44,185 nt of DNA from Hyphomonadaceae bacterium (lineage in GTDB: Bacteria; Pseudomonadota; Alphaproteobacteria; Caulobacterales; Hyphomonadaceae). The stretch covers positions 1-44,185 of the forward strand of contig JAOATF010000148.1 of assembly GCA_030158285.1 (NCBI GenBank), read 5' to 3'. The position numbers and the translations under genes are program-made. Below the pieces are notes generated by a model. The model saw only the letters and a list, made by a program, of their open reading frames with translations. It made no database searches and was not told where the DNA came from. Positions 16,007 to 23,481 of this stretch are shown in pieces; position 1 is the stretch's first letter, and each line of letters starts with the position of its first letter.

Positions 16007-17257
16007 ATAGCCGATACCGGTTCATCCCCCTTCCGCATTCTCGACCTGACCGCCGCCAACCCGGCGGCGCGCGAAGACCCGTATCCGCGCCTCGCCCAGC
16101 TGCGCGCGCAATGCCCCCTCCATCGCGACGAAGCGGGTGGCGCGTGGCTGGTCAGCCGGATGGCGGATGCCCGGGCGATCTTCACCGACAATTCGCACGT
16201 GAAAGACCCGGATCAGGCCGAACCTGCCGCCATCGCCATCCGCCGCCGCCGCGCCACCATACCCGATGGCCTCGCCTTCCCGGACGACCAGCGCGCCTCC
16301 ATGCTGGAACTGGACGGCGTCGAGCACACCCGCGTCCGCAGCCCGCTGGTGCAGGCGCTCTACGCCCGCATTGCCGCCTTCGAGTCCCATTGCATCCGCA
16401 TTGTGGAAGACGCGCTCAATCGTATCGAAGGCCGCGCCGAATTCGACCTTATGAAAGAACTGGCGGAGCCCGTCCCCGTCTCGTGCATCGGCGCCATTCT
16501 CGGCGTACCGCCCGAAACGCTAGCGACTTTCCGTCAGTGGCTGGACGACATCGTGCAGACCTTCAACCCAAACCGCACGCCGGAGAATGTCGCCGCCCTC
16601 GTCGCAGCCTCAAACGGCCTCGCCCACTACATCCGTGGCCGCTTCGCCGACGCCAAGCTGAACCCGCCGGACGATCTCTTCGGCGACATGGCCCGCGCAC
16701 AGGCGGCCGGCGCCGAACTTTCCGACACGGAGATCACCTACAACATCCGCGGCTTGCTGATCGCCGGCAACGTCACCACCACGGACCTGATCGGCAACAC
16801 CGCCCGCCTCCTGCTCACCTACCCCGAACAGCTCCACATCCTGCGCACCGCGCCATCCCTCTGGCCCAACGCCGTGGACGAGGCACTCCGCTACGAAGCC
16901 CCCGTCGACTTCACCTGGCGCATCGCCACCCACGCGGAAAATCTCTCCGGCTGCCCCGTCCATGCGGGCAGCGCGCTCAACGTCTTCATCCGCTCCGCCA
17001 ATCGCGATGAGGCAGCCTTTCCCGAAGCGCATCGTTTCGACGTGACGCGACCCCGGGCCTCCCGCCATCTCTCCTTCGGCGGCGGCGCACACATCTGCCC
17101 CGGCGCACCGCTGGCGCGCATGGAAGCGAAGCACCTGCTCTCGCGCCTCTTCGATCGCTTCCCGCGCCTGCGCCTCAGCGATCCATCCGTATCACCGCAC
17201 TGGCGAAAACTTCCGGGCTTCCGCGGCCTTGAAAGCCTTGTCGTTCGCATCGACTGA
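16007..17257 (+). CDS. Cytochrome P450 with an apparent ATA start codon
   Basis: 416 aa from ATA 16007. Heme-thiolate loop FGGGAHICPG (357-366, Cys364), I-helix AGNVTT (253-258) and ExxR (EALR, 293-296) are intact, so it should be an active monooxygenase needing separate redox partners; none is nearby. In frame there is no ATG, GTG or TTG before 16160, and starting there would delete about 50 conserved residues (ILDLTAANPA, EDPYPRLAQLR). AGGAG stands five bases before ATA at 16007, exactly where a start is expected. So this is an ATA start or an ATG mutated or misread. Substrate is unknown. Confidence 0.88.
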   Translation: MADTGSSPFRILDLTAANPAAREDPYPRLAQLRAQCPLHRDEAGGAWLVSRMADARAIFTDNSHVKDPDQAEPAAIAIRRRRATIPDGLAFPDDQRASMLELDGVEHTRVRSPLVQALYARIAAFESHCIRIVEDALNRIEGRAEFDLMKELAEPVPVSCIGAILGVPPETLATFRQWLDDIVQTFNPNRTPENVAALVAASNGLAHYIRGRFADAKLNPPDDLFGDMARAQAAGAELSDTEITYNIRGLLIAGNVTTTDLIGNTARLLLTYPEQLHILRTAPSLWPNAVDEALRYEAPVDFTWRIATHAENLSGCPVHAGSALNVFIRSANRDEAAFPEAHRFDVTRPRASRHLSFGGGAHICPGAPLARMEAKHLLSRLFDRFPRLRLSDPSVSPHWRKLPGFRGLESLVVRID

Positions 17258-17304
17258 TTTTTCGCAGTCGTTCTGGAACCGCAAACAAGCTGCGTTCGTG
17301 ATCG

Positions 17305-17317
17305 GGTTCCCGGAACC
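17305..17317. promoter_or_regulatory. 13-bp perfect palindrome upstream of a lipoprotein gene
   Basis: GGTTCC-C-GGAACC is a perfect dyad 61 bp before the lipoprotein start. A further GGAACC half-site lies at about 17274-17279 in the same 121-bp spacer. It could be an operator for the lipoprotein gene or part of the P450 3' end. No consensus I know fits. Confidence 0.3.
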
Positions 17318-17378
17318 GTCGTACGCACCCTCCGTTTAGCACGCACATGACATTCACCGTGCTTCACGAGGCCAGCCC

Positions 17379-17735
17379 ATGACCTTCCTCAAGACCACCT
17401 TCTGCGCCGCCGTCGCCAGTGCTTCGCTCATGGCCTGCAGCAGCATGGACAGCTGGGATCCGTCCCAGCGCAACGCCGCGATCGGCGCCGGACTCGGCGC
17501 TGTTGCTGGCGCTGCAATCTCTGACGACGACGCAACCGGAGCCCTCATCGGCGGCGCGCTCGGTGCAGCTGTCGGCTACTACACGGGCTGCCAGGAACAG
17601 GGCGGTTGCTTTGTCGGCGGCAAGCAGGTCGCCTCGCGTTCCGAGATGATCTACGACCGCAACTCTGGCCGCTATTACTACGCCGATCCGGCCACCGGCC
17701 GCACCTACTGGGAAAATGGCGACTTCCGCGGCTAG
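17379..17735 (+). CDS. Glycine-zipper lipoprotein
   Basis: 118 aa. The signal peptide has lipobox SLMAC, Cys20 being the lipid-attached residue. Residues about 35-70 are a glycine zipper (AAIGAGLGAVAGAAI and LIGGALGAAVGYYTG), able to insert in or pack against a membrane as in outer-membrane 17-kDa-antigen-like lipoproteins. The C-terminal part has a Cys pair (CQEQGGC) and an aromatic-rich segment (RYYYADPATGRTYW). ATG 17379 follows GAGG about ten bases upstream. Its role is probably structural in the outer membrane. Confidence 0.85.
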   Translation: MTFLKTTFCAAVASASLMACSSMDSWDPSQRNAAIGAGLGAVAGAAISDDDATGALIGGALGAAVGYYTGCQEQGGCFVGGKQVASRSEMIYDRNSGRYYYADPATGRTYWENGDFRG

Positions 17736-17772
17736 CGGCTAAGCCTCCCCCTTCATCACCGCTCTGAAGCAG

Positions 17773-17805
17773 GGCGCTGTCCATCCGGGCGGCGCCTTTC
17801 TTCTT
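17773..17805 (+). terminator. Probable intrinsic terminator after the lipoprotein gene
   Basis: GGCGC (17773-17777) can pair with GCGCC (17792-17796), followed by TTTCTTCTT. The stem is short and the loop 14 nt, so confidence is moderate. The position 40 bp after the stop fits. Confidence 0.45.
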
Positions 17806-17883
17806 GTGCGCTCGCCTCCCAGGGTGATTGAGCCCGGCGCCGATCCGTCGCAATGTCCTCCCGAATTGCTCCGTGGAGGGATT

Positions 17884-18804
17884 ATGAGGATCGCGTTCGG
17901 TATCGCCGCCCTGGCGCTTGCTGCTTGCCAGTCGCCGGCTGGATCCGTTGGCAACATCCCGGCCCCGCCTGAAGGCAACACACCCTCGCCCGGCGAGGTG
18001 ATCGCCGCCTCGAAGCCCGAGGAATGGCGCGCGCTCGATCCCGAAAACACGCTCTACATGGATTTCCCACAGGGCCGCGTCATCATCGAGATGGCCCCGC
18101 AATTTTCCCCAAACCACGTCGCCAACGTGAAGACACTCTCGCGCGAAGGCTTCTTCGCCGACGGCGCCGTCACGCGCGTGCAGGACAATTTCGTCTCGCA
18201 ATGGGCGCAAGCCGCCGATCCGGCTCGGCCGCCCAAAAAAGGCGTCGAGAAGCTCAACGCCGAGTTCACCCTGCCCCGCAACGCCGTCGCCAATTTCGAC
18301 GTGCTGCCCGACCCGGACACCTACGCCCCCGAAGTCGGCTTCGTGAACGGCATGTACGCCGCCCGCGACATGACAAGCGCCTGGCTGACGCACTGCTATG
18401 GCATGGTCGGCGTCGGCCGCGAGAACGATGAGAACTCCGGCGGCGGCACGGAGCTGTACGTCATCATCGGCCACAGCCCGCGCAATCTCGACAAGCAGCT
18501 CACCATGCTCGGCCGCGTCGTGCAGGGCATGGAGATCATGGCCGCCTTCCCGCGCGGCACGGGCGACGCCGGCTTCTACAAGACGCCCGGCGAGTACCAG
18601 CACTATGCCGACATCAAGGTCGCCGCCGACCTGCCGCCCGAGCAGCGCACGCCGCTGGAGATCATGAAGACCGACAGCGCCAGCTTCGCCACGCTGGTGA
18701 ACTCGCGCCGTTGGCGGAAGGATGACTTCTATCGCAACCCGGTCGGCCGCATCGGCCTGTGCAACGTCACTGTGCCGGTGCGCGCGGCAACTCCGGCATC
18801 GTGA
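17884..18804 (+). CDS. Cyclophilin-type peptidyl-prolyl isomerase lipoprotein
   Basis: 306 aa. The signal peptide ends in the lipobox LALAAC with Cys15. A Pro-rich linker follows, then a cyclophilin-like domain from about residue 50: LYMDFPQGRVIIEMAP, ANVKTLSREGFFADGAVTRVQDNFVSQW, and LTMLGRVVQGMEIM. The family normally has FHRVIxxFxxQGGD; here it is divergent (AVTRVQDNFVSQWA, then about 60 residues of insertion before GMVGVG). Isomerase activity is therefore not certain. It likely sits in the periplasm on a membrane anchor. ATG 17884 has GGAGGG. Its 3' end overlaps the convergent membrane-protein gene by 38 bp. Confidence 0.85.
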   Translation: MRIAFGIAALALAACQSPAGSVGNIPAPPEGNTPSPGEVIAASKPEEWRALDPENTLYMDFPQGRVIIEMAPQFSPNHVANVKTLSREGFFADGAVTRVQDNFVSQWAQAADPARPPKKGVEKLNAEFTLPRNAVANFDVLPDPDTYAPEVGFVNGMYAARDMTSAWLTHCYGMVGVGRENDENSGGGTELYVIIGHSPRNLDKQLTMLGRVVQGMEIMAAFPRGTGDAGFYKTPGEYQHYADIKVAADLPPEQRTPLEIMKTDSASFATLVNSRRWRKDDFYRNPVGRIGLCNVTVPVRAATPAS

Positions 18805-19333
18805 ACTCCGGCCTGTCCACCTGCGGCGGTGGGAAGGTCGGCATCGGCGTGAGCTCCTGGTGTGGCGGCGGCGCGATCACATCGCGGAAGATGTAGCCCA
18901 GCCCCAGGATCACGCCGAGGATGAACAGCGCGACCAGGATCAGCACGATCGACCGCAGCGAGTTCTGAACGAAGCGCTCGATCTGGGTGTAGGTCGGCGC
19001 CTCGGTCGTATCCCACGTCGTCAGCAACACCCACAGGCTCACCGCACAGATCACCGTGCCCACCGGCACGGCAAGCGCCAGCACCGCGGACTCGATCCAG
19101 ATGACTGCTCGCGCCCACGGAATACCGCGCAACAAGCCGATCCCGCCAAGGAAGGACGGCAGGAAATACGCAAGCGTCAGCAGGCCAAGCCCGCCCGCCA
19201 TCCACGCGAACTCGTCGTCGTAGGCGCGATCGTTCGCAAGCCCGTAGGCGACGACCAGCGTGCCAAACACCGCCAGGCCGACGCCCCCGAACACCACATG
19301 GCACCAGGCCAGTATCTTGAGCCGAAGCTTCAC
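18767..19333 (-). CDS. Four-helix membrane protein of unknown function
   Basis: 188 aa from GTG 19333 (GGGGAGG upstream). Four hydrophobic stretches can be seen: WCHVVFGGVGLAVFGTLVV, a second in GGLGLLTLAYFLPSF, a third in VLALAVPVGTVICAVSLWVL and a fourth in SIVLILVALFILGVILGLGY. A Pro-rich cytoplasmic or periplasmic tail ends the protein (MPTFPPPQVDRPEF). The loop between helices 3 and 4 carries TTEAPTYTQIERFVQ. I recognise no family. The last 38 bp overlap the end of the convergent isomerase gene. Confidence 0.75.
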   Translation of the reverse strand: MKLRLKILAWCHVVFGGVGLAVFGTLVVAYGLANDRAYDDEFAWMAGGLGLLTLAYFLPSFLGGIGLLRGIPWARAVIWIESAVLALAVPVGTVICAVSLWVLLTTWDTTEAPTYTQIERFVQNSLRSIVLILVALFILGVILGLGYIFRDVIAPPPHQELTPMPTFPPPQVDRPEFTMPELPRAPAQ

Positions 19334-19467
19334 CCCGCCCTCCCCGTCACCCGCTATCGCTAGGTTTCCGGCCCGCGCCCCGCAAGTCCAAATTTCCCCA
19401 GCCAATTTTCCCGGTGCATCCCGCGCCCGCGCACGCTATGACACCGCCACACCAGACGGGGCCACAG

Positions 19468-19983
19468 ATGACAGTTCTGCTTTCCACCCTCATCAAGGAC
19501 GCCAGCACCCAGACGCTCGGCGCCCTCGGCGGCATTCTCAAGAAGGGCGCGGATCACGCCGCTCACCTGAAACTGCCGGAGGACGTGTTCCTCAACTTCC
19601 GCCTCTTCCCGGATATGTTCCCGCTCAGCCGCCAGGTGCAGATCGCCACCGACAGCCTGTCGCGCGGCGCCGCCCGCCTCGCCGGAACCGATCTCCCCGC
19701 CTTCCCCGATGTGGAAACCAGCTTCGCCCAGCTGATCGAGCGCACGCAGAAGGCCAACGCCTATGTGCAGGCCGCTTCGGCCGATGCGATCAATGCCCGC
19801 TGCAACACGACGATCAACATCCCGGTCGGCGGCGGCCAGGAGCTGCCGATGACCTGCGCGGCCTACCTGCAGGGCTGGGTGTTCCCCAACCTGTATTTCC
19901 ACACCGCTGCCGCCTACAACATTCTCCGCCACAACGGCGTCACCCTCGGCAAGCGCGATTACCTCCGCCCGCCGGGGCAGTAA
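19468..19983 (+). CDS. DUF1993-family protein
   Basis: 171 aa. It reads as a DUF1993 helical bundle: MTVLLSTLIKDASTQTLGAL at the N terminus, VFLNFRLFPDMFPLSRQVQIA, then ALQ-type ATDSLSRGAARLAG and PDVETSFAQLIERT. The C-terminal helix segment is FHTAAAYNILRHNGV with the signature His-Asn-Gly. Family members are DinB-like four-helix proteins without known chemistry. I start at ATG 19468. The 86 bp that follow contain the putative Pho box of the next gene. Confidence 0.85.
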   Translation: MTVLLSTLIKDASTQTLGALGGILKKGADHAAHLKLPEDVFLNFRLFPDMFPLSRQVQIATDSLSRGAARLAGTDLPAFPDVETSFAQLIERTQKANAYVQAASADAINARCNTTINIPVGGGQELPMTCAAYLQGWVFPNLYFHTAAAYNILRHNGVTLGKRDYLRPPGQ

Positions 19984-20023
19984 CTTCGCCGATCTCCCAG
20001 CGGCGATGACAGTTGACTCCAAA

Positions 20024-20041
20024 CCGTCATGAAGCCGTCCT
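20024..20041 (+). promoter_or_regulatory. Probable Pho box (PhoB site) upstream of phoD
   Basis: CCGTCAT-GAAG-CCGTCCT matches the PhoB direct-repeat consensus CTGTCAT-N4-CTGTCAT at 11 of 14 positions. It lies 28 bp before the phoD start. A perfect inverted half-site, ATGACAG, lies at 20006-20012, and TTGACT (20013-20018) could be a weak -35. The gene's function (phosphate scavenging) supports the reading. Confidence 0.5.
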
Positions 20042-20069
20042 AAGCGTTGACGGACGCAGGGAGACGCCC

Positions 20070-21695
20070 ATGGCTTTCGTGATCACCCGCCGCCGCCTGC
20101 TGGGCGCAAGCGCCGCTGGTCTTGCGCTGGCCGCGCTTCCCGGCCGCGCTTTCGCTGCGCCCACATCCGGCTTCACGCACGGCGTTGCCTCCGGCGATCC
20201 GGGCCAGACCAGCGTGGTGCTCTGGACGCGCTATGTCGCCCCCAATGCCACGCGCCTGCGCGTCGAGATCGCGGACGATGAGAAGTTCGACCGCATCCGC
20301 ATGACGGGCGAAGCCGAAGCCAGCCCCGCCGCCGATTGCTGCGCCAGTGTCGTGGCCGAAGGCCTGCCGCCGGGCCGCTGGTTCTGGTTCCGCTTCACAG
20401 CCCCCGACGGGCAGGTCTCCGATGCCGGCCGCACGCGCACCCTGCCCGATGGCGATGTCGAGAGCTTCCGCATCGCCGTCTTCTCCTGCGCCAACGGCAC
20501 GTCCGGCTGGTTCAACGCCTACGCCCACGCGGCCGCGCGCGACGACATCGATCTTGCCGTGCACGCCGGCGACTACATCTACGAATCCCCGCTCACGCGC
20601 TCCGACGCACAACCCGGCATCGCCGCACAGCGTGGTCTTGCGCCGCCGCACGAGGTCGTCGCCCTCGCCGACTATCGCCAGCGCTACGCCAGCTATCGCC
20701 TCGACCCCGATCTCGCAGCGCTGCATCGCCGCCTGCCGATGATCGCCGTGTGGGACGATCACGAGACCGCCAACAACAGCTGGCGCGATGGCGCCAGCGC
20801 GCACGATCCCGCCACTGAGGGCAACTGGAATATCCGCAAAGCCGTAGGTATCCGCGCCTGGCGCGAATGGCTGCCCACGCGCGGCGACTGGTACGGCAGC
20901 CACTGCATCGGCAACCTCGCCACGCTCTTCCGTCTCGAGACGCGCCTGCTCGGCCGCTCCCAGCAACTCGACGATCAACTCGACACGATCTTCGCCTCCG
21001 GCGGCGACATCGCCCAGAAGCTCAATGCGTTCGGCGCCGGTCCACTGGCCGATCCGAAACGCGCCATGATGGATGCAGAACAGGAACGCTGGCTCGCCGA
21101 TGGCCTGAAGAGCTCCGTCAACGCCGGCCAACGCTGGCAGGTTCTTCTCCAGCAGGTAATCGTCGGCGCCACGCGCTTCCCGAAGCCGAACACCGCCTGG
21201 TTCAAGGGCACTGCGCCGGCCGAACTGATGGCCGAACTGGAGCGCCGCTCGCTCCTGCTGCAGACCGGCATGCCCTACTCGCTCGACAAGTGGGATGGCT
21301 ATCCCGCCGCCCGCCAGCGCCTCTACGATTCAGCGCACACCGCCGGCGCCAATCTCGTCACCCTCACCGGCGACAGCCACAACGCATGGGCCTTCGACCT
21401 CGCCGACAAGGCTGGCGCCATCGGGGTCGAATTCGCCGGCCAGAGCGTGTCCTCCTACGGTTTCGAGCGCCGCTTCAACGGCAACGCCGCCCAACTCGTC
21501 GCCGACTTCATGGCCACAAACCCCAACCTCAAATGGATGGACGCCAGCCAGCGCGGCTATTTCACCCTCGACATCCGCAAGGATCGCATCGACGCGGACT
21601 ACGTCTTCGTCCCCGCAGTCGGTGGCCGCTCAGCCGTCAGCACCGGCCACAAGACGCTCTCGGTCGAACACGGCGCTAGGCAGCTGGCAATCTAG
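20070..21695 (+). CDS. phoD: PhoD-type alkaline phosphatase, Tat-exported
   Basis: 541 aa. Twin-arginine signal TRRRLLGASAAG, then an Ala-rich h-region ending GRAFAAP. Residues about 30-130 are the N-terminal fibronectin-like PhoD domain (HGVASGDPGQTSVVLWTRY). The catalytic metallophosphatase domain shows HAGDYIYE, WDDHETANN, and TGDSHNAWAF near the C terminus. These supply Fe/Ca-binding residues of the PhoD family. It should hydrolyse phosphomono- and diesters in the periplasm under phosphate starvation. ATG 20070 has AGGGAGA upstream. A probable Pho box 28 bp before the start supports PhoB control. Confidence 0.93.
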   Translation: MAFVITRRRLLGASAAGLALAALPGRAFAAPTSGFTHGVASGDPGQTSVVLWTRYVAPNATRLRVEIADDEKFDRIRMTGEAEASPAADCCASVVAEGLPPGRWFWFRFTAPDGQVSDAGRTRTLPDGDVESFRIAVFSCANGTSGWFNAYAHAAARDDIDLAVHAGDYIYESPLTRSDAQPGIAAQRGLAPPHEVVALADYRQRYASYRLDPDLAALHRRLPMIAVWDDHETANNSWRDGASAHDPATEGNWNIRKAVGIRAWREWLPTRGDWYGSHCIGNLATLFRLETRLLGRSQQLDDQLDTIFASGGDIAQKLNAFGAGPLADPKRAMMDAEQERWLADGLKSSVNAGQRWQVLLQQVIVGATRFPKPNTAWFKGTAPAELMAELERRSLLLQTGMPYSLDKWDGYPAARQRLYDSAHTAGANLVTLTGDSHNAWAFDLADKAGAIGVEFAGQSVSSYGFERRFNGNAAQLVADFMATNPNLKWMDASQRGYFTLDIRKDRIDADYVFVPAVGGRSAVSTGHKTLSVEHGARQLAI

Positions 21696-21709
21696 GCGCG
21701 GATATTCCG

Positions 21710-22384
21710 TTGAAAGACCGGTCGCGGCCTCCTAGGTTCGCGCGGATATCCGGTGGCTGGGGAAACGAAGCGTTGGCATTGACAGCTCGCGGTCGCGATC
21801 GAGATGCGAAGCGCTTCGCCGTGACTCATTTGCAATCGCTCCGCGCCGCTCTGGAAGCCGTGGCGCCAACGACGAGCCCCGGATGGCTATCTGACGAGAC
21901 TCTGGGTTTCATCGCGGGACATGTTCAGGTCGCTCTGGAACAGTCGGCCATTGAAGACTTTCGTCTTCGGCTCAGCAAACCGAAACCGGAGCAGGACACG
22001 ATTCGCGCGCTGGTGAACGACGTGGCCCCGGAAGCGCTTGGCCTTCAGCCGCTATCGTTTGCCCGCGCATTTGCAGATTGCTGGCGGCGCTGGCCGACGG
22101 ATCCGTCCGAACGTACCTCTCCGATCGTACGTGGCGCTTTGAACGGCGCCGCAATCGTTCGCGAGATTCATGGACCCTCTGCCCTGCGCGTGACGGATGA
22201 GGCAACCAAGCAAGTCGAGGCGATCGCCACAGAGTATGGTCGGCTGCCTGACCGACATCCCGTGTGGGGACGCGTCTTCCGCTCGCCGGCGCGATCCTAT
22301 CGTTATCTCGTCTTGAGAACGCTCGGGGCCAACGTATTCGGCGTGACTTCAGAAGCCGCGGCCCGGCTTGTTGCACGGCGCTAG
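21710..22384 (+). CDS. Protein of unknown function
   Basis: 224 aa from TTG 21710, with other possible starts inside (TTG at 21773). I do not recognise it. It is soluble, largely helical, with FAVTHLQSLRAALEAV, LGFIAGHVQVALEQSAIEDF, and RAFADCWRRWP; Arg-rich toward the end. Codon use is less GC3-biased than in the neighbours, so it may be a recent or lightly expressed gene. Its stop TAG shares the four bases CTAG with the stop of the convergent esterase gene, which supports it being a real gene. Confidence 0.55.
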   Translation: MKDRSRPPRFARISGGWGNEALALTARGRDRDAKRFAVTHLQSLRAALEAVAPTTSPGWLSDETLGFIAGHVQVALEQSAIEDFRLRLSKPKPEQDTIRALVNDVAPEALGLQPLSFARAFADCWRRWPTDPSERTSPIVRGALNGAAIVREIHGPSALRVTDEATKQVEAIATEYGRLPDRHPVWGRVFRSPARSYRYLVLRTLGANVFGVTSEAAARLVARR

Positions 22385-23481
22385 AGCGGCTCGTCCAGCG
22401 TCACCAGCCAGGCCTCGGTGACAGCGCCCTCGACGCCAAAATCATTGTCCGACGCCAGCAGGATTTCGCGATCCGACAGCAGCGTCATCGCTTCCATGTC
22501 CGGCCCGATCTCGCGCAGGCTGTCGCTCGACATCACCAGCTGCTTGCGGCCGCTGGCCAGATCGGCCGCGTAGAGCTTCGTCGTGTGCGCAATGCGCTCC
22601 AGCACCAGCAGGCGATCTTCACCCAGCCATGCAAACTCGGAGATCTTGAGGTCAGTCCCGGTCACGGCTCGTCGCTCCGCATCGCGCCGGAAGGCTTGCG
22701 GTGGATCGAACGCATAGCGGTATTCGCCCAAGCAAACCCCGGTGATCGCATCCAGCTTCCACACAGGCGCATAGCCCGGGTCATCTCCTTCCGCCGCGCT
22801 CTGCAGGCCGAGATAGAGATGCCGCCCGTCCGGCGAGACGCACAGCGCCTCAAGCCCGCGGTTCGGTCGCCGCCGACCCATGCTCTCCGGCAACACCGGC
22901 CGCACAGCGATGTCTGGATAAGCGATGCACGCTTCCATTCCCGGCGGAACCCAGCGCTCGCTGACAATGCCCTCGGCGCTCACCTTCAGCAGCGAGGGCA
23001 CATATTCCTCCGCCACGAAGAACCCGCCATCCGGCAGCGCGGCGATGGCCTCCGTATCCACGCCCAGCGGCGCAGGCGCGAGTGGCGCGCCGTCCAGCTC
23101 GAACAGCGGCTCCATCGCCAGCCCGTCAGGCGCCGATCCCATCAGCCGCCGCCCCGATTGCATCCGCAGCGGGATACGCCGCACCAGCCGCATCGCGCCG
23201 CCCGCAATCTCCAGCTCCACGATTTCCGGGCCCATGTCCGGCGCGGGCATCACCTTCGCGCCCGCCAGCGTGCGCAGCGGCTCGAACTGGCTGAGCCCCA
23301 TCTCCAGCACCTGCGAGATGAACAGGTTCGGCCCGCGATCGGTTACGGCGAATACATGTCCTCGTAACGCGCCCGGTCGCCGGCTCATGCCCGAGCCGAT
23401 CCCTAACGTCAGCGGCAACCCAAGCGGCGCAGCCTCAAGCGGTATGTCCTGCCACGCCAGCCGTGTGGCGCGCGCCGCCAT
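22381..23481 (-). CDS. Phytase-type esterase-like protein (PF13449-like), cytoplasmic
   Basis: 366 aa. It looks like the 'esterase-like activity of phytase' family: GHVFAVTDRGPNLF, LFELDGAPLAPAPLGVDTEAIA, GGFFVAEEYVPSL, NRGLEALCVSPDG, EFAWLGEDRLLVLER, MEAMTLLSDREILLASDNDFG. These are beta-propeller blades with metal-binding Asp/Glu. Most relatives are exported; this one shows no signal peptide. The ATG directly follows the TAG of the upstream gene (TAGATG), so translation is probably coupled. It is the last gene of the five-gene minus-strand block. Function in that block is unknown. Confidence 0.8.
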   Translation of the reverse strand: MAARATRLAWQDIPLEAAPLGLPLTLGIGSGMSRRPGALRGHVFAVTDRGPNLFISQVLEMGLSQFEPLRTLAGAKVMPAPDMGPEIVELEIAGGAMRLVRRIPLRMQSGRRLMGSAPDGLAMEPLFELDGAPLAPAPLGVDTEAIAALPDGGFFVAEEYVPSLLKVSAEGIVSERWVPPGMEACIAYPDIAVRPVLPESMGRRRPNRGLEALCVSPDGRHLYLGLQSAAEGDDPGYAPVWKLDAITGVCLGEYRYAFDPPQAFRRDAERRAVTGTDLKISEFAWLGEDRLLVLERIAHTTKLYAADLASGRKQLVMSSDSLREIGPDMEAMTLLSDREILLASDNDFGVEGAVTEAWLVTLDEPL

